Shown in pieces: positions 1 through 11,500 of a DNA stretch of 64,000 nt. The notes beneath the pieces are model-generated. The model saw nothing but the letters and a program-made list of their open reading frames with translations. It searched no databases and was not told where the DNA came from. The stretch is from assembly GCA_003184365.1 (NCBI GenBank), contig NKYR01000146.1, positions 7,581 through 71,580 of the forward strand, given 5' to 3'. Both the position numbers and the translations under genes were made by a program. Position 1 is the stretch's first letter; each line of letters starts with the position of its first letter. This stretch comes from Evernia prunastri (Eukaryota > Ascomycota > Lecanoromycetes > Lecanorales > Parmeliaceae).

Positions 1-1640
1 GATTATTAGATTAATAATTAAAACGAGATGTGAAATAATTTTAATAACGACTAAATAATAACTATTAACGTTATTTAAAACTCGATTATTAATTTTATCG
101 ATTAACTTTTCTTTCTAAATAACTATAAGAATATTAATAAAATTATACTTTAAAATATCGTGCTGAGAAGAATTCGAAGTAACTTCAAAATAATTATAAT
201 AATAGCTTCTTTAGACATTATTTCTATTTTTCTTTAAGATAATTATATCGCTTATTTTCGCTTTAAGATTTTTTTAAATATTACTACTTAATTCTTCTAT
301 AGTATAATAATTAACTTTAATCTTGCTAAGTTATTTCGTGTAATAGACCTTATTTTTTAAAACGAGATTTTTATATAAAATCGCTACGATATCGAGACGA
401 TTAATTATATACTTCAGAACGTTTGAAAGAATATCGATTCGTTTAATAAAATCGTTACGTGCTTTTATAATAACTTTCGTTAAATATTTTCGATTATCAA
501 AAGCGCTAAATTAAATCGCATCACTTAGAGTATTCTTAAAATATTAATTTTTTAATCGCATATTCAAGTTCTTAGACTAACAAAAAATATACGACTTCGA
601 AATTCGAATCTAATTAATTAAGATCGAACTAATATAAAAGAATTCCTTTAAAATTTGTTAAATATAGATAATGAAATCGCAACAAGTATCGTAAAAGAAT
701 ACGTCGTTAATTAATTTATTGACTAACTAGCAGAAGACTTCGTTATTGCATTAATTAATACTATTTATAATAACATCGATTTATATTATTTAACTAAATT
801 TTATATCTTTAAAATTATTCTCTATATTTTTAACAAATACGTCGTCGAATTTAATATTTAAGTGCTTAATAGATTTTTTAAAACGAAGATCGTTTATTAG
901 AGTCGCGATTAAGTCGTTAATAAAGAAGATAACTTTCTTCTTTCTATCGAAATAATAAATATCTTCGAATCTCTCGCTTTTTTATCGCATTATTTAAAGT
1001 TAAAATAGAATTATATAATTATGTTATTGAGAAATTTGAAATATATAAAGAATTTATATAATAATACTCGCTTATAAGTCAAGCAAATTGAGATAAAAAT
1101 ATTTAATTATTATATTTTCGAAGATGAATATAATAATAAACGTTACTATATATCGCGTATCTTATTGTCATCGTCGAATTCAAATAGTCTATATACTTTC
1201 TTTCGACGAACTCAATATTTTATTCGTCTGACGTTTAGTATAATTATTAATAAATCGTAAGAGCAATTATTATAACACGTCGACTTAAGTTTCTATTCGA
1301 AGATTTTCGTTTATAATTAATTATATATAATCTTGAATAGAGTTATTAGTAAGAATAGACTAGCTATTATAATTACAAAGAATCTATCGAGAAAGCAGTC
1401 GAATCGATCGACGAGATGCATTAAAAATAAGATAATTAAGCAAGTTCTTTTATCGACGACGAGTTTATAGTAGTGAAATTAGACGAATATCGCATAGAAG
1501 ATAAATATCGCATGAAAGACAAATAGGCAAATAGATAGAAATCGTATAGTAGGCATTGCAGGCGATTGCCGCATAGATTGCAATCAGAGTCTGATTTCAT
1601 AGGACTGACTGCATTTCGGTGTAGCGCCATGAATTTAATT
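1..1640. repeat. AT-rich RIP-degraded repeat, probably an old transposable element
   Basis: The first 1.6 kb is very rich in A+T, full of TpA and nearly free of CpA/TpG, while CpG (in tcga, acga, cgaa) is kept. That dinucleotide pattern is the hallmark of repeat-induced point mutation, which turns CpA into TpA in duplicated DNA of Pezizomycotina. No open reading frame longer than about 60 codons exists and no protein family can be recognised, so the original element (most often an LTR retrotransposon in such blocks) cannot be named. Composition returns to normal at about 1540-1650. The block runs off the left edge, so its size is unknown. Confidence 0.8.
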
Positions 1641-1954
1641 CATGGGCCTATACTTGTTAGAATTATAACACCGTTATACTAAGATATTTTACTTACGCTG
1701 TCGAGATATATATATGATAATGGACAGAATTTGCGGTGACAAGCCCTAGCTCTAATCATGTACTTCCAGAACTTTCGGGTAGATACGAGTAGGACTGGCT
1801 ATCACTGCTGTAGAATGTAAACAAGACCCTGTCAAAAATTCCATGCTCAGTGTCGGCAACGTGAAGCTATATCTAGAACTTCTCGCATGTCCGTGACCCT
1901 TATGAGTCTTTAGCCTGATTGTTCCTGCACCTGTGTCTTACTTTTTAGGCTAGG
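1641..1954. other. Intergenic, upstream of the WD40 gene
   Basis: About 310 bp of normal composition separate the AT-rich block from the first ATG. It presumably holds the promoter and leader of the WD40 gene. I see no specific element. Confidence 0.5.
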
Positions 1955-4900
1955 ATGAGCTCGATTGGCCATGCTGCAAGCTCGTTGCTCACACCCACGA
2001 GCAGGTTTCACGCTATCCAAACCCCGGGCTTCAATCCTTCCAAACAGGCTCGAGAATATAACAGTCTACAATTAAACTTCAACAGCGTCGCCGGTACTAC
2101 AACCGATTCTGTCAATGCATTTGATACGGCTCCTGAACGCCATGCATTTGCCTATTGCGCCGGTTCCGCTGTTGTGCTTTCTCATGTCGGCGAGCATCTC
2201 AATATCACCCAGCGGTTTTTCAGGGCCAGACCTCACGCACTGTCAATCAATGAGACTCCATCATTCTACAATCCTGCAACGCCACCTAGCACTCCGGGCA
2301 AGAATCGACATGGATCGCCGCTCAAGGACCGAGGGTGTGGGATAATGAATAACGGGTTGCTGGACCAACCTATAGACTATTCAAGTCAGAGCAGAGTCAA
2401 CAACCGGAGCAGAGAAACATCGTGCGTATCACTAAGTCGTGAAGGTATTCTCATGGCTGTTGGAGAGGTAATTTGGCCAGCCCCTAGGTTCGCCGTCTTG
2501 TTTTAATAGGTACAGACGGGATATAATCCAAGGGTGCTTATATTCTCTACGGCGCCTGATAGTCCATCGGATATTCCGTTGACTATCCTTAGCGATCATA
2601 GCTTCGGAATTTCGTCTGTTGCGTTCTCCAACGACTCCCGCTGGCTTTGCACCCTTGGAAATGAACATGATGGTTTCATACTTATATATTCAATTAACCC
2701 GAGGACCGGATCAGCTAAGCTACATTCTAGCAACAAATGCAGTCATGTGCATCGTGTTACATGGATGGGCCACAGTGTAGTCAGGTAGGTACTTTTCTGT
2801 GACTGTATTACTGGATTGGCGTCGAAGTTAAGTCCTGGACATTTTTCAGAACAAGGAGGAGCTAGAGGACCATTCTACTCCTGAAGCCTGTCGTGCAGCT
2901 CTGTTTCCTGCTTCGGATAAGTACCTTAATGCTAACGCCAAAATAGTATTGGAGTTCGCCACGTCAAGGTCTGGCGAACACTTGTCTCGTCTTCGAAGAC
3001 AAGGTTTGAATCGGAGAATGCTGGCATAGGACCACCTGGGAGTCCAACGCCAAAGGCTTTTGCGGGGCGCAATTGCCTACTTGGACCTCTGATAGATGCA
3101 ACATTCACCAGTGTCGCCGTGCTTTCCGATAGTAGTGCTCTACTTTGTACTGCGCAGGGCGACATCTGCCTTTTGGACGACAGTGACCGGACGCAGCGAC
3201 TTGAAAGAGTTGCTCGTGTCGATTTTGGCATTCTCTGCGTCGTTGCCGATCATACGTACGGCCTGATCTGGATCGGAGGCAGACGAGGCACTATAAGGTC
3301 CATGCACTTAGATACCTTGATCAAGCCTATGGTTCCAGCATTTCCACCTGTCACAGCTTCGCGTCTCCCCTCAAACAGCTCCGAAATGCCCCCTTCTATT
3401 TTAGCTATCGGCCTAATGCGTGGTTGGGTTATTACCGTTGACTCTTCTCGAATCATTGAGGTTGGGGAAGCAGTGCAAACCGAAAGAAATTCTAGGATGG
3501 GTCCCGATTCCAAGAGGCTGCCTGCACACGAAAGTGCTGTAGTTGGGGTGTCCAGTCTGCTGCCCAAATCTAGCGTCGATGGCCCTGACTTTCTTACCTT
3601 TTCCGCAAAAGGTACTGTGCTATTCTGGTTGCTCGATGGCACGTGCACTGGCAGTAAAAAGATACCTTTGGACCAACCAGTCTGTTCAAATGGTGGCGAT
3701 ACCAACGATCTAAAGATAGTGGTCCCTTTAGGGTCTGATCAGCATTTACTCTCTGGCGATAAATTGGGCTGTTTGCGGTAAGCTGTGACGCAAGTCACAT
3801 ATATAGCAACAATGAGAGAGTGTTCGCTGATCGATCTGTCCCTAGACTCCTTGGTACATCTGCTGATGAAGAGGTGGCGGTTCAGGCGCATATTGGAGAT
3901 ATTAATTGCATAGATATTACCAACACCGAACAGCCGCCAATTGTTGCGACCTGTGGAAGAGATAGGACCTTGCAGCTTTTTCGGCAGCACGAATCTCGCC
4001 TGGACCTTTTTCAAACAATTTCCGACCATGCAGCAGCTGTAGCCGACGTCAAATTTTTGAACAGGGCGACTCTCTTATCAATATCACCAGACAGGACAAT
4101 AGTTGTCCGAAAAAGAGCCCATGGAGGAGAGCAGTCAATAGCCTTTTTACCGGTCAGAGTCATCTCGCTCAAGGCCAGCCCTGTGTCCCTCACAGCGGTA
4201 CCAGCGGAGCCAAACGTAGTTTTGGTTTCAACGTTTGACAGGCAGATTCTCAGATACAACGTGTCTTCTGGTAGTCTTTTACATAGTTTCAAGGCTTTAG
4301 ACCCTATGAGCGGCGACAGCGTGATAATGAGCTCGCTAGAGGTACACGAGCTCGACGACTTGGCAACATCATCGCGTTTACTTTTGGGTGTGTCATCCAC
4401 CGACATCAGGATCCACGACTACGACTCCGGAGCAATGTTAACCAGAGTATACGGACAGAATGCGGTCTCTGCTATCAAGCTCCTCCAAAGATCTGTGGAG
4501 GGCGAGCCTCCTAGCAATCACCTAATCAGCGGTGGTCTGGATGGAACAGTCATTTTTTGGGAACTGTCCCGTAACCCGCCAAAACCAAGTGGATCTCACG
4601 ATACCTCTAATGGTGAAGAATCACCTTCTAGACGAAGTCCGCTTTCCGCCCAACCCCCGAGACGAATGTTGTCAAAGGCAGAACTCTTAGACTTCCAGAA
4701 GTCGTTGGCGAGCGAGGGCGACACGGTGACTCCGATAAGAGGACCATCTCCGTCTCGCGTCCGGCGCAAGACTTCCAGGTATTATTCGGCTGCTGCGCCC
4801 AAGACCTCCGCTCCTGCACTTCAGTATCCTGCAGGCGCTTCGCTGTCTCCTGCAAGTGGAAGAACTCAGCGCCAACCCTCACAAAGCCACTCACCGTTGA

Positions 4901-5340
4901 GTCAGAAGAATGATTCGAACCCTACATCTAAACGTCCTTCTCTGGACAATCGGCAACAGAGCAAGAGCGCAGCGAACCTTAATGACCTCAATGAGTTAGG
5001 GGAGCATATGTGCATATCATTGCGTAGCTTTCGAAATAGGATCACATCGTCGTCAGTGGCCAAGCTCGAGCATGGCACGCTTCTAGAGCTGGTCAAGGAG
5101 CTCAACCTCACCATTCGCGCTGTTGACGATAGTGCTAGCAGCAGATACATAGACGCCAAGGCTCTTGAGGCCGACGTTCTAGATATATACCTGGCCCAAA
5201 AAAATGATGAAAGATCGGCTATGAAAGGCAAATCTGAAGAGCTTACGTCCATTGATGGGCCGCAGACTGAAGCCAAGGGCATTGGGGAGCTTGTTGACAC
5301 GAATGCTGGTCCTCGGGAGGGAGCCTCGGCATTGAAATAA
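1955..5340 (+). CDS. WD40-repeat protein, MABP1/WDR62-like
   Basis: Four exons (1955-2467, 2510-2784, 2947-3777, 3819-5340) join in frame to 1046 residues. The spliced product reads like the fungal relative of MAPKBP1/WDR62. An N-terminal leader is followed by WD units such as VQTGYNPRVLIFST, the family-typical IGVRHVKVWR (created exactly at the second splice), SAKGTVLFWLL, TCGRDRTLQLF, SISPDRTIVVRKR and ISGGLDGTVIFWEL, so two seven-blade propellers are likely in the first ~720 residues. A Ser/Pro-rich disordered stretch and a helical tail follow. WDR62/MABP1 proteins are scaffolds for JNK signalling and spindle poles in animals; the fungal role is not established. Two introns are only 42 and 41 nt, so their exact ends are less certain. 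The gene starts about 300 bp from RIP DNA but looks intact. Confidence 0.8.
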
Positions 5341-5917
5341 AATTCGTGGGGTTACTTATTGTTCGAGTTAGGTAAGTTCTTTATACGATGTGACATACGC
5401 TTTGGACGATTTTCATGTACGAGTATGACGTTGAATGCACAACAAATTCTTAGACAAAGTGATCGATAAGAGTCTATATTTTCTATAATCAGGAACAGCA
5501 TGTTGTACATGATGCAACGGAATGTGGCTCTAAGAAGTGCAAGCTGACTGGTGCGGGGTTATATATCTCTTGGGGCCCCTTGGCGCATGGCTAGTTACCC
5601 CAATTGATTAGGTATTAACTGTTAAGGTAAACCGATGCGGAGCGTGAAACATGTCCTTTTGTGAGAAACCTGGACAATCTTCTATAGTCGAAAAAGAAGA
5701 CGAAGAAGAAGAGGGAAAGAAGAGAAGCAGCCCAGCTCCAACCCAATAGGAGAAGAGCCTGTCTCCCTAGGTATCTTATGTTCCTTATTTCCGATTCGCT
5801 CCTTGTGATGATGATGACGACTTACATTTTTCTTTTTCCGTCCCCCCAAGCTCATCGCTCCACCAATAACAACTTGTTCAATTTCAATGTTGTCTTTTGC
5901 ATTCACAGCTGCTCAAA
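5341..5917. other. Intergenic between two plus-strand genes
   Basis: This holds the 3' end of the WD40 gene and the promoter/leader of the DUF2236 gene. A purine-rich run (gaaga repeats, about 5690-5730) lies about 200 bp before the next ATG. I see no gene. Confidence 0.5.
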
Positions 5918-7563
5918 ATGTTTTGGCCGAACCTCTTTCGAAAAGCAGATGCTAATACACGGGATGCGTTTGGATACATTTTTCAATTGACAGAGCGTCA
6001 TTTGACCCCGGACCAGATGGACTTTATGAAGCAATCCTATGACTTGCTAGGGGAGAAGGCTTTGGAAAGACTGGACATTATATCGCCACCACCACGCTCA
6101 CGTCTTCCTAGCAATTCCATCAAGGACAAGGCCAAAGTCCCTGTCAACTCCCACACTACTGGCAAACAGTCTTCGGAAGGCAAAAGAGATCTTTATATTC
6201 TCTTGCGGCAGAATGCTTTGGATGATGAGGTCCTTGGTCAGCTATGGGCGGAAGTCAACGCTGTGCCTTCTTGGGTATGCTGGGATCAGATTGCTCGAGG
6301 ACAAGACTGTTTCTATAGATATGGCGGCCCTGTCTTAACCGGTCTCGCATTTCAGTCTCTCCTTGGGGGCATGGTAAAGCTATGTGGTCCTTTAAATTGA
6401 TTGTACTAGCTGAACTACATTCTAGGGGGCGGCCAGAGTTGTAGAGACGTTAGCACGAACGGGTCTGTTCGGATATGTCCATCGCTTTTTCCATGAATTA
6501 ATACTCTTTATCAGGCGGTTTTTCTACCAAAGTAGCCAGGCACCGGTTATAGTGCGTGCGTTGGGTCTCTTTCTAGGTTGCACATTTACTGATAATCGCA
6601 GCGAAACCACACAGCATATACTGCAGTGTACTCAATCGCTGGTAGCCATCCAACCTGGTGGCGCCGGACATGCATCTTCGATCCGAGTCCGTTTACTTCA
6701 TGCGGCTGTACGCCAGAGGATCATTAAGCTCGCCCGACAACGGCCAGAGTACTATGACGTAAACGCGTGGGGAATTCCAATCAACGATCTGGACTGTATA
6801 GCAACCGTAGGTACATTTTGTGCTACGCTTATCTGGATCAGCCTACCGAGGCAAGGTATTTTTATGACGCAACGCGAAATTACCGACTACGTTGCATTAT
6901 GGCGCTATATAGCCTACTTGACGGGCACTCCAACTGACCATTTTGAGACGCCAGAGAAGGCGAAACGTATCATGGAGGTCCTTCTTTTATACGAGATCAA
7001 ACCCACAGAAACTTCGAAGGTCTTGGCAAACAATATTTTAAAAGCGCTAGCGGGCCAACCTCCCGGTTTCGCTTCAGAGGCGTTCCTCCAAGTTAATAGT
7101 CGATGGCTGAACGGCAATGAACTAAGTGATGCACTCGGTATCGGCAGGCCAAGCATCTACTACTGGGCTCTGGTAGCTGGCCAGTGCTTCTTTTTCATGG
7201 CCATCTGCTACACAAACAGATCTTTGCATTTCCTTGACCGACGGAAGATTACGGTAAGTCAGACGCTTGTGCAAAAGATATTCAATTGCTGAGCAAGTCT
7301 ACCAGACCCTACGTAGGATATTCTGGCAAGTCATTATCGAGAACAAAAGCGGCCTGGGGGAGGAGACTACGTTTGATTTCAAGTACATCCCGAACCTTTC
7401 GAAGACAACTCGGAAGGAGGATGCGTTCGAGCCTGGCGTACACAATGCTGGAATAGAGCGGCGGAATTTGCAAGCATTAGGGATTGGATGCATATTATTC
7501 GCGCTTGCGGCATTCTTTTGCGTGAAGATCGTGGCGGCTCTCATGTGTCGCGCAGCGAAGTAG
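5918..7563 (+). CDS. DUF2236 (ER-bound oxygenase mpaB/mpaB'/Lcp-like) protein
   Basis: Five exons (5918-6373, 6426-6462, 6515-6545, 6602-7253, 7306-7563) give 477 residues. The family is recognised from WDQIARGQDCFYRYGGP followed by LTGLAFQSLLGGM, and then, across three splices, AARVVETLARTGGFSTKVAR and HRETTQHILQ. These are the core of DUF2236, which includes latex-clearing protein and the mycophenolic-acid enzyme MpaB'. These enzymes bind b-type haem through conserved Arg/His residues and cleave or oxidise hydrophobic substrates. The C-terminal CILFALAAFFCVKIVAAL is a membrane anchor. Start chosen at the ATG giving MFWPNLFRK; an upstream TTG is in frame but unnecessary. No biosynthetic cluster surrounds it, so the substrate is unknown. 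Confidence 0.85.
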
Positions 7564-8535
7564 TTGCCTTGATTCACAGTCTTCGGGGAGCGCTGAACGT
7601 GAGCTACTTGGTCTCTAATATGTCCAGAATGCACTTCAGCGCCGAAAAATGGACTCGATTCACGCATCAATATATTACATCTCATGGCTGTCATCCTGTA
7701 TCCTTCACCTTCTCCTTGGACTGTCCTCTTGCCCTGTTTCTGGGATTGTTGAAGAAGCAGGCGTCTGCTACAAAGGTCGGAAGTGAATCACGGTCCAATG
7801 CTTCGTATTCGGGTTGACACCATTTCTCCAGTCCTCGTAAGAATCGAGAGGTCTGGTGCTGTAGTCATCAATATAAAAAATTGCTCTTTTTCTGGCGGCT
7901 TGGCTGGGAAGATCGGTCGGAGTATTATGACTCGTTTGTATTCAGGTCGAGTCCTGATAGAAATAAAGCACGAAACGCCTACACCAGCGCCTTTAGGAAT
8001 TGAACCTCAATACGATTCAGCAATAATACCCTGAGCATACGGCGAGGCTATCTCTTTGAACTTGCCGGATGGAGAGACAGCGAAAGCGACGTTTACTTTA
8101 GCTTCTGTTGGATACGGCGGCACTGTAATTTGGCTGTGGCGGCCCCCCAGATGCGCTCAGAGCCTCAGCCACCTTGTATCTGCGCTAATGGTATTATTCT
8201 TAGCATTGACTGATGCTGAAAAGTATTGTGATATCTACACCTCTGATAGAAACCTGAAGAAGTATCCGATAGTTGCAAGGTTGTATGAGATATACGTCAC
8301 AACAGATATGAGCTGTGCTTTTGTCGGCTGAGAGTGTGAAGGGTTGTGTATCGAAAAGGGTTCTGGAATACTGTAATGAGGTGTTATTGGGTAAGGTACC
8401 GAAGGGAGGAACAAGCCACAAACGAAGCATCGCGACTATTTTATGATAGATAAGGTAGTCTCCTCATCTTACTTACCTAACATCTTGTTATGACCGGAGA
8501 ATTTTTCATTATTTTCACATTACTTGAATGATGAA
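7564..8535. other. Unassigned region, possibly decayed coding DNA
   Basis: Composition here is coding-like. Plus-strand open stretches of 80-110 codons sit in different frames (7488-7817, 7783-8034, 8056-8331) but are separated by stops with no convincing splice sites. I recognise no domain in any frame. It could be a pseudogene, an unrecognised gene with many introns, or the Dicer promoter plus noise. The last ~200 bp should contain the Dicer promoter. Confidence 0.35.
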
Positions 8536-11500
8536 ATGATGGCTTCTCCGAATCCCTTGTCAACCACTAAGCTACCAGAGCCATCCGTCCATTTTGACGG
8601 GATTGGCGATACCATGCATGGTGGACTTCCAAGATTCCAGACTGCCTTCAAGCCGCGAGCTTATCAGCTCGAGATGCTTGAGGAGAGCATGCGAAGGAAC
8701 ATTATTGTTGCTGTGCGACTCTCTTGCGGGCCAGTTTCTCGGCGGCTAACACACTTAGATGGATACTGGTTCAGGAAAGACACTAATGTGTTTACGTCTA
8801 TGGTTTGGCATAACCATATGCTGACCCAGACGTAGAGCGAGTCTACGTATACAAGCAGAGCTAGAACGGTGTGCACCCGGCAGAGTAAGACTTGGAAAGG
8901 GGCGGTCCTTTGGCAATTTGACACTCTGACGCTCTCTGTAGTTAGTATGGTTTTGTGTCCCAACGGTCGCATTGGCCGTGCAGCAAGAAGCGGCTTTGTC
9001 AACCCAGCTACCTGCATTCCAGGCTAGAGTGCTTTCGGGAGCCGACAACGTTGAGCTCTGGACTGAACAGTGGATATGGGATGATGTACTCAAGGGCGTC
9101 GACATCGTCATTTCCACCCACCAGGTAATTCAAAAGATCCCCAGGTAGGCTTTCAGCTCTCGCCATTGACTTTGCAGGTGCTCTTGGATGCACTCGTCCA
9201 CGGATTTGTACGAATGCATCAACTAGCATTGTTGGTCTTTGACGAAGGTGTGCGGATTCTGACGTTATTTTACTCCATTCACACATCGTTAATGTGACCC
9301 CCTTTTTAGCGCACTCATGCACAGGCAACCATCCATCAAGCAGAATACTGCGGGATTTCTACCATACATCCCCAGCTGAAGCTCGACCTTCGATACTTGG
9401 CCTTACTGCAAGTCCTGTCATCAATAGCAGGGTTTGGAACCTTGAGTATGTGAAACACTTCAGTGCTATTATCTTCCTCTTACGAAAATGCTTGGGTGTA
9501 TTCATCCTAGGGAGAATGTCCAGACATTGCTGACGTGTATACAGAATACTTGAGTCTAATTTAAACGCAATTGCCCGTACCCCAAAGATACATCGCAATG
9601 AGATGCTTCTATTCGTTCATCAACCTGAAATGATCAAGCTCGTATATCCACCTAGTGGTCCAGAACTCACGGCCTCTCGAGCTTTGGAAAGCCTAAGACA
9701 AGTTTACGAAGGTCTTGATATCGAGCAAGACCCATGGGTTATCAAAATGAAGTCTGATCCAAGCACTAGCAAGGCCAAAGCTCTTGAGAAAGCTTTGATA
9801 AGCAACAGGACGTAAGTGCAATTGGTGAACCGAAATCTACGCTAAATCCGACTCAGATACTGCCACGATCAGATAAAGGGTGTATACGAAAGAGCACTAG
9901 CTGTCCATTACGAATTAGGGTCATTTGCTGTCGAATACTATATTCGTCAATGCGTCGTTAGAATGCGACGGGCTGCAGTTGAAGGCTCTTTCATCATAGG
10001 GGGCCTGGAGGACCCCGAGAAGGTGTATCTACGGAGGAAAATCGCCGAGGTTGTGGTCTTCGAACGAGAGAGTAGCCTGCTGGAAAGTCATCATATCAAT
10101 CATACCACGCCTAAAGTGCGAGCTTTGATTCAATGTCTACGAGACATGGAGTCTAGAACATCCTCAGGCCTCGTCTTTGTGAAAACAAGAGCGGAAGTGG
10201 TTGTATTGTCCCATATACTTTCAATAGAAGTCCCGGGGTATAGAATTGCAACGTTCGTTGGGGAGTCTGGCTTCTCTGGCCGTCGAAATACAATTGGTGA
10301 CTTGGCGGACCTTAAAAACCAGAAGGGGACCCTGGATGATCTCCGCCTGGGCAGGATAAATCTCATTGTCGCAACTAATGCCTTAGAGGAGGGTATCGAT
10401 GTATCGGCCTGTAACGTGGTCATTTGTTTTGACAGACCTCCAAACTTGAAGTCTTTTATCCAGCGAAGAGGTCGTGCAAGGAGGGCAGCATCCAAATTTG
10501 TCATCATGTTGGAAGACGACGGCCTCCAAAAAAGCGCAATTTCGACGTGGCATGAGCTTGAAGAGGAGATGAAAAGAACGTACATGGATGAAACGCGGCT
10601 ACACCAAGACATTCAAAGGCTAGAATCTGTCGAAGAGAAGTCTGATCGAGAACTCTTGGTTCAATCGACTGGGTGAGCAGTCGATCAAGTTACTTATGGA
10701 TAGCGTTGACTCATGCGTTGGTGCAATATAGGGCCAGGCTCAACCTGGACGACGCTGTTCGGCACCTTTATCACTTCTGCGCTACCTTGCCCGCAGCGCC
10801 ATATATTGATCCTAATCCGATATTTACATTTGAAGAACACTTCTCTGGTGGCGATGTAACTTCTATCTCAGCGAAAGTACTGCTACCAAATTCAGTCGAT
10901 GTCTCTGTTCGCAGCGCTTGCAGTACTTCTTTGTGGACCACCGAGAAGATGGCCAGAAAGGATGCGGCCTTCGAGGCTTACAAAGCTTTGCATTATGCTG
11001 GTCTTGTGAACGACAACCTCTTACCATTAGGACATGTGGATGAAGCAGTGGATGAAGCGTACGGCGCTGTAGAGAAACGTCCGAGTATTGTCAAAGTTTC
11101 CGACCAGATCGATGTGTGGCCTTGCATTGCACAGTGCTGGGAGACTTCAGACCATATCTACGGATCACTCATCAGAGTCTCGGGTGAATGCCAGCTCACA
11201 ACCGATATGATGATGCTACTACCAGTCAAAATCCCAGCGATTGCCGGTACAATTGACCTTTATTGGGACCAAAATACTACGTTCCAGTTGGTCGTTGAGC
11301 CTCAGTCAACGAGAGTTTCCCCAGCGGACATGGCGTCAGCTGCTCAGAGCACGTCTCTTCTGCTGGAATCTGTCTTCAGAGCTAGGGTGGACTGCGGCCG
11401 TTACGACTTCACAGCCCTGTTCATGCCAAATGGTATGGATCATCTAACCTGGCTGTCGTCTTATTCTGGGGCAATAAACGCTGGAGATCTTTGCAATCAG

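Noticed and set aside
10673..10731. Apparent frame break in Dicer between the helicase and dimerisation domains
   Set aside because: A normal gtgagc...atag intron removes it and joins the frames in phase; not a frameshift.
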